From positions 2,095,501 through 2,159,500 of the forward strand of contig NZ_AP021884.1 of assembly GCF_009938015.1 (NCBI RefSeq): DNA of 64,000 nucleotides, read 5' to 3'. The position numbers and the translations under genes are program-made. The notes under the pieces are model-generated. The model did no database searches. It was not told the DNA's origin and worked only from the letters and a program-made list of their open reading frames with translations. Below, piece by piece: positions 56,347 through 64,000 of the stretch. Every line of letters begins with the position of its first letter. Within the stretch, counting starts at the first letter, position 1. This DNA is from Sulfuriferula plumbiphila. Lineage in GTDB: Bacteria > Pseudomonadota > Gammaproteobacteria > Burkholderiales > Sulfuriferulaceae.

Positions 56347-57574
56347 TTAGCTACACCTCGTCGCGCTTCGCGTCCGGGTGCTTGAATTCGAAGCCGATAC
56401 CGGCCCTGGCAGTAGGATGCACCGCTCCGGCAAACGCGAGGACAGTTCCCAGAACATACGCTGCGGATTGATCGGATCGGCGTCCATCATTGCGCGCTCT
56501 TCGAGCAGTTGCCACCACGTGGCGACGTTCTTCTCGATCGTCGCGCGCCAGGCGCGTTCGGTCTTGCGTTGCAACAGGGGGAGCAGCGCGCGCAACGTGA
56601 CCGCGCTGTCGCCGACCAGATTCACTTCCATTGGATAGCGAATCGACAGCATCTTGGGATCGAGATCAATCTGCACCGCACGCGCCTGGCCTTCTTTGGG
56701 CAAGAATTCGGAGTAAGGGAAGCGTGAACCCACCATCAGCAGAGTGTCGCAATCCATCATCATGTTCCAGCTCGGCTTGGTACCGAGCAGACCGATTGCG
56801 CCGGTGACATAGGGCAACTCGTCCGGCAGTGCGGCCTTGCCGAGCAGGGCCTTGGCCACGCCCGCGCCGAGCAATTCGGCCACCTCCATCACTTCGTCGG
56901 TCGCAGCCAGTGCGCCGGCACCAACCAAGATCGCAATCCTCTCGCCCGCATTGAGCACCTCCGCCGCGCGCCCAAGGTCGGCATCAGTCGGGAGCACGCG
57001 CGGCGCACTATAGCCGAGACCCGAGTGAATGGTGCCGACCTTGAGCGCGCGGCGGCGTTGTCACGGCGTGGAGTTCCTGTACGTCGTTGGGTACGATGAT
57101 GCAGGTCACCGTGCGCTCGGCGATGGCGATGCGCAACGCGCGATCGACTATGTGGCGCACCTGTGCCGGCACCGTGATCATCTGCACGTAATCGCCGGCA
57201 ACATCCTTGAACAGCGACACCAGATCGACTTCCTGCTGGTACTTGCCGCCGAGCGTGACACGCGATTGCTAACCCACAATGGCAACCACCGGCTGGTGGT
57301 CGAGCTTGGCGTCATAGAGTCCATTGAGCAGATGAATGGCGCCGGGGCCCGATGTCGCGAGGCAAACACCGACCTGCCCGGTGAACTTGGCGTGCACGCA
57401 GGCCATGAATGCGGTCATTTCCTCGTGGCGCGCGCGCACCAGTTCGAAACGATCGCCAGCGCGGTCCATCGCGCCCATGATCCCGTTAATGCCGTCGCCA
57501 GGGAAACCGTAAATCCGCTTGATGCCCCAGTCGCTGAATCGCTGCAGGAGGAAATCGCTTACCGTGTCGCTCAT
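56347..57574 (-). pseudogene. Thiamine-diphosphate enzyme (pyruvate oxidase/PoxB-like), broken
   Basis: Starts at 57574 with MSDTVSDFLLQRFSDWGIKR and IYGFPGDGINGIMGAM, then RHEEMTAFMACVHAKFTG and SGPGAIHLLNGLYDA. An in-frame TAG follows VAIVG where a Gln codon is expected (57269-57271). The frame continues with GGKYQQEVDLVSLFKDVAGD, shifts near 57035, and goes on through TDADLGRAAEVLNAGERIAI to about 56400. The C-terminal ThDP-binding domain is absent. Two or more lesions make it a pseudogene of the pyruvate oxidase/acetolactate synthase family. Confidence 0.85.
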
Positions 57575-57829
57575 AGGGTTGACCTCTTCGGATACGCCTA
57601 TGGAGTGCCGTGCCCAGGCTTGAACACGCCAGCTGCATCACACAGGGTCAGATGGTTTTGTTTGTCTGCGAACCTGGTTGCGATTACGGTCCAGATCATT
57701 TTTGCAAGACACGGACAAACAAATGGGCATGATAGGCAAGGGCGCGATGGGCAAAAGACAAAGTTCGCACCTTAATGTTTTACACCGCCCCATGGTGGGT
57801 GTCCGAAAAGCATTAGAACGTGTGCGTCA

Positions 57830-58459
57830 AAACCATGGTCAACGCATTGCCGCTTTCATTCACCTCGCCCATATTATAATTTTAGCGGAGAACCCAGTCC
57901 CAAGTACCAATCGGTCAACGTGCTTGGAACCGAACGCTTGCTGCGCGCCCTGCAATCATTCGAGGTCGGACAATTCATTTTCTCGAGTTCTATGCTGGTA
58001 CATGCGCCGCAGCCGCCCGGTCATTTGATCAATGAAAATTCACCGTTTGAGCCTAAATGGGACTATCCGGTATCAAAGTTGGCCGCCGAAGAAAAAATTC
58101 TACGCGAACATGGGCAGATCCCCTTCGCGATTCTACGCATCGCTGGCGTCTATGATGACCGTTGTCATTTACCCGCTCTCGCGCAGCAGATTGCGCGGAT
58201 CAACGAACGCAAACTGATCAGCCATGTATTCCCGGGTGACAGCAGCCACGGGCAGGCATCGATCCATATGGGCGACTTGCTCGATGGAATCGGGAGGCTC
58301 CTGTCCAAGCGGCACGAATTGCCGGATCATTTGACCTTGCTGCTCGGCGAGCCCGAAACGCCGTGTTACGCGGCGCTACAGCGCGAGATCGGAATGGACA
58401 AGGCGCACGCCGCTGGCAACATGACCACGGGCAGAGCATGGCGGCATGATGGTCGATGA
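57830..58459 (+). pseudogene. NAD-dependent epimerase/dehydratase, N-terminally damaged
   Basis: From about 57920 an open frame gives 179 residues of the central and C-terminal part of an extended SDR: VLGTERLLRALQSFEVGQFI, FSSSMLVHAP, FEPKWDYPVSKLAAEE (YxxxK active site) and FAILRIAGVYDD. Upstream, fragments of the N-terminal half (HLAHIIILAENP-like) are frameshifted and the Rossmann glycine motif is gone. Probably once fused or coupled to the SPW-repeat gene that follows. Confidence 0.7.
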
Positions 58460-58867
58460 TCATCGTAAAATGCTGTGGCTGCACTATGTCAATCTGATGC
58501 TCGGATTCTGGTTGCTGACCAGCCCGTTTACCCTGGGATATCTGAGCAACTACGTCCCCGATGCCAATGTATTGCGCGTCATGGCCGAACGCGGGCTAGC
58601 GGTGCCATGGCGAACAGTGATTATCTTGTCGGTGCATCGGTGGTGACGTTCTCGATTATTGCCTTCGCCGAGGTTGCGCGCAGCGTGCGTCTCATCAACA
58701 TACTGTTCGGAGTCTGGCTCATCGCGGCGCCGTGGCTACTGGACGGGGTGTCGTCGCCGTTAGCGACCGGCAACAGTATCATATGCGGTGCATTGCTGAT
58801 TGCATTGGCGATTCCGCGCGGTACGATCAAGGATTCCTATGCGAGCTGGGATCGGTATATTATTTAG
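58446..58867 (+). pseudogene. SPW-repeat membrane protein, frameshifted
   Basis: First frame: WLHYVNLMLGFWLLTSPFTL, then GYLS. A frameshift near 58610 leads to a second frame: VGASVVTFSIIAFAEVARSV and LINILFGVWLIAAPWLLDGV. The two SPW-type repeats with their membrane segments are both recognisable, but in different frames. Confidence 0.7.
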
Positions 58868-59029
58868 CCGTGGTTTTCCAGTTGGCTCGGTCTTGGTGGC
58901 CTGCCCGTTTGGGTCATCTTCGGGCAGAAGCAGTGACCGGCCTGAAATATGAATCGCCAATCTGTACAGTTCTGTCGCATTACCCGAGATCTCAGATTTT
59001 GGATCGGCTTATCAGGCGCGCAGTTGATC

Positions 59030-59150
59030 TGCGAAGGATATCTGTATCCCTTCCGTGATGACCATCTGACCCTTACGGATCATGTACATCAGTTCAATAC
59101 CGGCCAACACATTGCTGGCGGCGCGGATGAGCTTGAAACCCAGCATGGGT
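59030..59150 (-). pseudogene. IS6-family transposase C-terminal remnant
   Basis: The minus strand encodes PMLGFKLIRAASNVLAGIEL and MYMIRKGQM, the end of IS6/IS240-type transposases. Only about 40 residues remain. Confidence 0.6.
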
Positions 59151-59189
59151 TTTGTGAGCTGACGTCGGATCCGGAAACCCGGTGAAACC

Positions 59190-60488
59190 ATGAACACCGA
59201 CAAGCTCACGGCCGATGCCGAGCTGGAATCGCTTCAGCGCGAAACCTTCAGCTACTTTCTGCACGAGACCAATCCGCAAAATGGACTGGTGCTCGACAAG
59301 ACTGCGCCCGACTGGCCCGCCAGCATTGCCGCCACCGGTCTCGCCTTGGCCGTGTATCCGGTCGCGGTCGAGCGCGCCTTCATCACGCGCGCGGCGGCGA
59401 TCGAGAGAATCCTCGCCACACTGCGATTTTTCTGGAACAGCCCGCAAGGCCCCGAGCCTGACGCTACCGGCTACCATGGTTTTTATTATCATTTTCTCGA
59501 CATGCAGACCGGTCGGCGCGCCTGGCAATGCGAACTGTCGACTGTGGACAGCGCCATTCTGTTCGCCGGTGCGTTGACTGCGGGCGCGTATTTTGACGCG
59601 GATACGGCTGAGGAACAGGAAATACGCGCCCTTGCTGACGCGCTCTATCGCCGCGCTGACTGGCCATGGGCGCAAAACGGCGGCGCTGCGGTCACGCATG
59701 GATGGAAGCCAGAAAGCAGATTCTTGAAATGGCGGTGGGAGGGTTACGACGAGGCGCTGGTGCTGTATATCCTGGGACTCGGTTCGCCCACTCATCCGCT
59801 GGCGGAGAGCAGCTACGCAACGTGGGCTTCCACTTACGAGTGGAAAAACAGTTACGGATACGATTATCTTTACGCGGGACCGTTGTTCACGCATCAGATT
59901 TCGCATATCTGGATCGACTTTCGCGGCATTCAGGATGCGTTCATGCGCGACAAAGGCATCGACTACTTCGAGAACACCCGCCGCGCAACCTATGTGCAGC
60001 AACAGTACGCGCTCGACAACCCACTCAAGTTCGCGGGTTATGGCAAGGATTGCTGGGGGATTACCGCGAGCGACGGCCCTGGCCCAGACACCATCAAGGT
60101 TAATGGCATCGAGCGGCGCTTCTTCGATTACCTGGCGCGCGGGGTGCCGTACGGACCGGACGACGGCACCATCGCGCCATGGGCGGTGGTGGCGTCGCTG
60201 CCGTTCGCGCCAGATATCGTATTGCCGGCAATCGACTATCTGGTGCATCAGGTCGACTTGAAAATGGGCAACCCTTACGGCTTCAAGGCGACGTTCAATC
60301 CGACCTACCCGGACAAGTCCGGCAATCCCTGCGGCTGGGTATCGCCGTGGCATTACGGAATCAACCAGGGGCCGATCATTCTGATGATCGAAAACTATCG
60401 CACGGGTTTGTTGTGGCGCTTGATGCGAGACTGCCCCTACGTCGTCACCGGGTTGCGGCGAGCCGGATTTACCGGCGGCTGGTTATGA
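59190..60488 (+). CDS. Glycoamylase-like domain protein (PF10091 type)
   Basis: A 432-residue protein that appears intact. It has the family's ALAVYPVAVERAFITRAAAI, TGYHGFYYHFLDMQTGRRAW, CELSTVDSAILFAGALTAGA, HGWKPESRFLKWRWEGYDEA and GPLFTHQISHIWIDFRG. The domain is also found inside cyclic beta-1,2-glucan synthases, where it sits between glycosyltransferase and phosphorylase parts. No signal peptide is visible, so it is probably cytoplasmic. It is the only intact gene in a stretch of decayed ones, and a GH94 relic lies right after it on the other strand, which suggests both came from a glucan-related cluster. Confidence 0.88.
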   Translation: MNTDKLTADAELESLQRETFSYFLHETNPQNGLVLDKTAPDWPASIAATGLALAVYPVAVERAFITRAAAIERILATLRFFWNSPQGPEPDATGYHGFYYHFLDMQTGRRAWQCELSTVDSAILFAGALTAGAYFDADTAEEQEIRALADALYRRADWPWAQNGGAAVTHGWKPESRFLKWRWEGYDEALVLYILGLGSPTHPLAESSYATWASTYEWKNSYGYDYLYAGPLFTHQISHIWIDFRGIQDAFMRDKGIDYFENTRRATYVQQQYALDNPLKFAGYGKDCWGITASDGPGPDTIKVNGIERRFFDYLARGVPYGPDDGTIAPWAVVASLPFAPDIVLPAIDYLVHQVDLKMGNPYGFKATFNPTYPDKSGNPCGWVSPWHYGINQGPIILMIENYRTGLLWRLMRDCPYVVTGLRRAGFTGGWL

Positions 60489-60519
60489 CCTCCGTTCCTC
60501 ATGGCTTTCGGCTTGAACG

Positions 60520-61125
60520 ATCGAGCGCCATCAATTTGTGCAGCGTGTATTCTCGCCTCGACCGAGTGTTGCTGGCGGCCGTCAACCAGAAGGAATGGCC
60601 GGACCGGGCAATTCGACGCCATTGACCGCCAGCCCGGTCCGCCGTCCGCAGCGGAGGTTTGCAGCACGGTGATGTGCTAGACCGTCTCCCGATACCGGTA
60701 ATGCACTTGGAATGAATTCCAGTCCGCGCGCACGCAGCGAAATGCAGTTTGTCCACGTCGAGCCGCAAGCCCAGGAATGACTCCACGATGAACCGATACA
60801 TCCAGCCGGCCGAACCCGTGTACCACGTCCAGCTTCCATGGCCGGTGTGCGGCGCGAGCGCATAGACGTCCGCCGCGCAGCCGGGCCAGACGCTTTCACC
60901 TTTACCGCCGGCGCCGACGAGATTCATGCCATTGTTCCCGTCGCCCGAGCCCATCAGCGGCAAGCCATGCGCTCCGAAGCACAGGCCGCGCTCGACGGCG
61001 CGCACGCAGTGGCCGTACCGGCTGGCCACTTGTTCGGACTGCTTGGGCAGATCACAGTACCAGGCCTCCTCGTCCCTGAGCACGCGGCCCTCGGGAAAGT
61101 GGACGGATTCAGCGAGCACGCCGGT
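60520..61125 (-). pseudogene. GH94 domain remnant (cyclic beta-1,2-glucan synthase-like)
   Basis: The minus strand encodes CVRAVERGLCFGAHGLPLMG, SGDGNNGMNLVGAGGKGESV, an internal deletion, then ADVYALAPHTGHGSWTWYTG and SAGWMYRFIVESFLGLRLD. Further on, in another frame, comes VLQTSAADGGPG. These are C-terminal parts of the GH94 phosphorylase domain of NdvB-type proteins. Deletion and frameshifts make it non-functional. Confidence 0.75.
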
Positions 61126-61422
61126 GTCTCGTGGCCCACACGTTGCGGGCGCCACACTTTCGGCCACCGGCTGCTGCTCGGGTGGTGTTGGTCCATAGTT
61201 GACCGGCAATGCACGCTTTTCCGCTGTACGTACGCCAGCGTACATACAGCATTCCATGCGCAGGGGACAATTTCCACAGTGATTGAAGGCGCATAAACAG
61301 ATCGAAGCGCCGATATGAGGCCTGGTGTTTCTGACCGCAGCATTACGATGGGCGGCGCAGGAGCACAGTAACAAGCGATGCATCCCGGCTGCCGCAAAGA
61401 TGCAATGACGGTCGCTCATCAC

Positions 61423-62093
61423 GCCTGCGCGGCGCAGCCGGCGAGACCCGGGATCCCCCGCAAAGAAGGAGCTTCACCTGGCTCCAAGGTCTGTTTCGGC
61501 ACCGTTCCAGAGGCGTATCCGCAGAGGAATATCGTGGCTACGCAACCGCGCCACGAACGCGTTGAATCGATTCTGCCACAACATCATCTCCCTTTTTCTC
61601 CCATTGGCTCAGGCAAATTGTTGGTGGAAGATGTGGGAATCGGCAGCGGCAAGCACGATGGGCATGACATACCATTTCACAAAGGAGGGCTCGATGGAGG
61701 TAACTGTGGCTGGTAAATTCACATCAGGCGCTGGCGATCAGACCGGCAACGATTGCGCGTGATTTTCCGAAAGAGTGCCATGGATCGCCCAATGATGTCT
61801 GTTCGGCAGTGCACTTAGGGGGATTTCGGCATCGCCATTTTCAATTCCGCCTTGTCTGGTCCGTCCCTGAAAATTATTGGGCTGCCACAGATGCATTTGT
61901 GAATCCGTTTCCGATTCAGTGCATCAAAGTAATTTCTCCGCATTCGTCCCGCGCCTTCGCGGCAAGACACGCCGCAGGTGCATTGGGTGGTATGTGGTGG
62001 TCGAACGGACATCCGTATTACGCAGAGGCGCGTTTTGACAAAACAGCGGCATCGTCCAGCGTGCCACTAACGCCTTGCGCAGGGTCGCAAGAG
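61423..62093. other. Region without recognisable genes
   Basis: About 670 bases between the GH94 relic and the cytochrome gene. Both strands contain overlapping short frames with no family resemblance. Given the decay to its left, it is probably degraded sequence. Confidence 0.35.
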
Positions 62094-62654
62094 CTATTTC
62101 CGAACCACCTGGTTCACGGATGTCACCGGCCAGTTCTGGACTTGCTGCCAGGTCTGTTGTACCGCGGGCGACAGCTTGTCCATGTGCTTCAGGAACAGAG
62201 CAAGCGTCCATATCTGCCGGTCGCTGAGGGAATACCTGAACGAGGGCATGCCCGTCAGCCGAATACCATGCTTGATTTTCCAGAACGAGACGCCTTCCGG
62301 ATCGTCCTCCACCCCGTCGGTCGCAAATTGCGGTGGCTTTTGATAAAGACCTTTCGCTATCGGTGATAACGACGCAATCCCCTTTTCGGAACCATGGCAA
62401 ACCGCGCAATTCTGCGCGAACAGATGAACACCATTGATGAGATTCTGATCAGTCAGCGCCACCGGATTGGGGTCTTTAGGGGCGTCGCGGCGCAGTGTCG
62501 CGTCTAACGATGTACGAGCCATCCAGGTTTCCAGCCGACCGGGTTTCGCATCGGCATTGGCTGGAATAAGGCCGCTTAGCACCAGAGCGTACGCGCCGAT
62601 CAGTGCAGCAGCAAGCGTCAATGCGACTCCCATAATGATACTTTTCAAAATCAT
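62094..62654 (-). CDS. Membrane-anchored or secreted class I cytochrome c
   Basis: A 186-residue protein with an N-terminal hydrophobic segment (ILKSIIMGVALTLAAALIGAY) and one haem motif CAVCH (Cys83, Cys86, His87). GMPSFRYSLSDRQIWTLALF supplies the probable axial methionine in the usual GMP context. The domain resembles small cytochromes that receive electrons in periplasmic oxidation chains. AGGAGATATG-like sequence precedes the start. It is a single gene, divergent from nothing recognisable; its partner is unknown. Confidence 0.9.
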   Translation of the reverse strand: MILKSIIMGVALTLAAALIGAYALVLSGLIPANADAKPGRLETWMARTSLDATLRRDAPKDPNPVALTDQNLINGVHLFAQNCAVCHGSEKGIASLSPIAKGLYQKPPQFATDGVEDDPEGVSFWKIKHGIRLTGMPSFRYSLSDRQIWTLALFLKHMDKLSPAVQQTWQQVQNWPVTSVNQVVRK

Positions 62655-62659
62655 ATCTC

Positions 62660-63072
62660 CTCATTCATTGGCAGGACTATTGCCTGCGTATGCTGCCGGC
62701 CCACGCTAATGGATCAGGAGCAGACATTCAGTCATTCTTAAGAGCGCTGCTATTATAAATCACGTGTGAGAGTCACGGCTGCATGGACAAATTTCATTTT
62801 TCGAAATTTTCGGCTAGAGTTTCGATTTTTTCTGGGGTTCGACCTTTTTTTCGCGCAATGTGAGCTGTTTGGGACGCCCCCCGTTTTCATATCACCACCT
62901 GCATTTTGGCTGCACCGAACAGGAAGATGCCCCCCTTTTCTCGTCCAGCCGCGCCAATATCTTTGGGCGCGAGTCTGGACTTCCCTTGTCCCCATTCGAT
63001 GGGGATCGCACCCGCCTTGGGTAGCTGGCTGCATGTGCTTAAGGTTTGGGCTCTTGTCTGGGTGAACCAAAA
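62660..63072. other. Intergenic region upstream of the cytochrome gene
   Basis: About 410 bases. A minus-strand open frame reaching into the LysR gene has no family resemblance and overlaps that gene by about 200 bases in another frame, so it is not called. The stretch should hold the cytochrome promoter. Confidence 0.4.
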
Positions 63073-63969
63073 TTACGGAGAATTCATGGAAGTGTTCTCT
63101 TGAAGGAATTGAAGCAATGCCTTCAATCGAGCCGGCTGATACTGTCGGCTTGGATAGACCGCATAAAGCGGGACCTGCTCGCAGCGGGCCTCCGGAAAAA
63201 GATCGATGAGCCGGCCCGCCGCCAGATCGCTCTGAATATCCAGCCGCGATTTGTAGGCAATCCCGAATCCCTGCAAGGTCCACTTGCGCACCAGTGCGCC
63301 ATCATCGGCGGCCCGGTCGCCACTGACTTGCACCTCTCGCGGCTGACCTTGATAAAACAGGCGCCAGAGGTTGAAGAGTTCGCCGTTCCGGTAAAAGCAG
63401 ATACAGTTGTGGTGAGCCAGGGCTTCGACGTTTTCCGGCCGCCCGACTCGAGCCACGTAGGCGGGTGCTGCGCAAATCACCCGGTTGTTGTCGCAGAGCT
63501 TTTTGGCGATCAGATTGGAGTCGCGCAGCAAACCATAGCGCAAGACCAAATCGATCGGGTTGCGATAAAGGTCGTGGATGCCGTCCGACAGATGCATGAC
63601 CAGCCGAATTTGGGGATGGCGCTGACGGAACTGCTCCAGCACTTCGTCCAGACGGTCGCGTCCAAGGTCGGATGGCGCACCCAGGTGGATTTCGCCGGAG
63701 AGTCCTTCGCGGCCATGCTTCAGGGCCGCCATCCCTTCTTCCAGCAATTGCGATGACTGCACGCAGTAGCCAAGAAAATCCTCGCCGGCCTGGGTCAGGC
63801 GCAGGGAACGGGTTGAGCGCTCGAACAGCTGGCTACCGAGCTGCCGCTCCAGCCGCTTGATCGCCGCGCTGGCCGTCGCCGGCATCAGGCCAAGACTTCT
63901 CGCGGCGGCACTGATGCCGCCGGTTTCACTGACCCGTATAAAGAGCTGGATGTCGGAAAAGTTGAGCAT
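63073..63969 (-). CDS. LysR-family transcriptional regulator
   Basis: A 298-residue regulator with the N-terminal winged helix (MLNFSDIQLFIRVSETGGIS, AAARSLGLMPATASAAIKRL) and a C-terminal co-inducer domain (GEIHLGAPSDLGRDRLDEVL, VMHLSDGIHDLYRNPIDLVL). The start at 63969 is the usual LysR start; a methionine six codons earlier is less likely. Such regulators often control a divergent neighbour, which would lie beyond the right edge. Target unknown. Confidence 0.93.
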   Translation of the reverse strand: MLNFSDIQLFIRVSETGGISAAARSLGLMPATASAAIKRLERQLGSQLFERSTRSLRLTQAGEDFLGYCVQSSQLLEEGMAALKHGREGLSGEIHLGAPSDLGRDRLDEVLEQFRQRHPQIRLVMHLSDGIHDLYRNPIDLVLRYGLLRDSNLIAKKLCDNNRVICAAPAYVARVGRPENVEALAHHNCICFYRNGELFNLWRLFYQGQPREVQVSGDRAADDGALVRKWTLQGFGIAYKSRLDIQSDLAAGRLIDLFPEARCEQVPLYAVYPSRQYQPARLKALLQFLQENTSMNSP

Positions 63970-64000
63970 GTATTCATCAATTATCAAAATTGTTTTGATA

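Noticed and set aside
62753-63283. Minus-strand open frame of 176 codons
   Set aside because: It overlaps the LysR gene in another frame by about 200 bases and has no ribosome site or family resemblance.

Overview
The window looks like a chromosomal segment of a chemolithotrophic betaproteobacterium, probably of the Nitrosomonadales (Gallionellaceae, Thiobacillaceae or Sulfuricellaceae type). That placement is inferred from an aprM-aprB-aprA adenylylsulfate reductase operon with the AprM membrane subunit, an FTR1-type iron uptake operon, a soluble NAD-linked formate dehydrogenase, IHF-beta, a FadL porin and moderately high GC. It is not a phylogenetic result.

Region 1 (1-9.8 kb) is ordinary chromosome. 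It holds a two-gene operon running off the left edge, an FmdB zinc-ribbon protein, a YyaL/DUF255 protein, a copper-chaperone-like gene behind a textbook CueR-type promoter, uvrB, an aspartate aminotransferase, a FadL porin and tRNA-Asn. Region 2 (9.8-21.6 kb) is an insertion-sequence graveyard (IS3, IS256, IS21, RAYT, IS5, IS110 and IS66 pieces) around ihfB, a diguanylate cyclase, the apr operon and a small DUF-type protein. An intact IS5-family element sits 31 bp upstream of aprM.

Region 3 (21.7-40.5 kb) is the most interesting part: a folate-linked one-carbon (C1) catabolic island. A Crp/Fnr regulator lies beside a seven-gene leftward operon: a PanB-like enzyme, a periplasmic binding protein, two different permeases, two different ATPases (one carrying a cyclic-nucleotide-binding-like domain) and MetF with a MetV-like zinc domain. 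A rightward operon follows: purU, folD, a small unknown gene, fdsG-fdsB-fdsA-fdhD-fdsD and folK. Together these could import a compound, move its C1 unit to tetrahydrofolate and oxidise it through methylene- and formyl-folate to formate, then CO2 and NADH. The PanB-like protein has lost both metal-binding aspartates of true PanB, so it may do a different reaction. Two nearly identical IS5-family copies in direct orientation bracket the island.

Region 4 (40.5-47.8 kb) holds IS30 and IS630 relics, a Fur-box-preceded operon (cupredoxin, FTR1 iron permease, outer-membrane barrel), a cation diffusion facilitator and small relics. Region 5 (47.8-55.3 kb) is a six-gene Hyf/complex-I-like operon whose large subunit lacks all [NiFe] cysteines, that is, an energy-converting-hydrogenase-related (Ehr) type complex. 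Region 6 (55.4-64 kb) is decaying: an IS5/IS427-type element, broken genes for a thiamine-diphosphate enzyme, an epimerase, an SPW-repeat protein and a cyclic-glucan-synthase-like GH94 domain, one intact glycoamylase-like gene, a cytochrome c and a LysR regulator.
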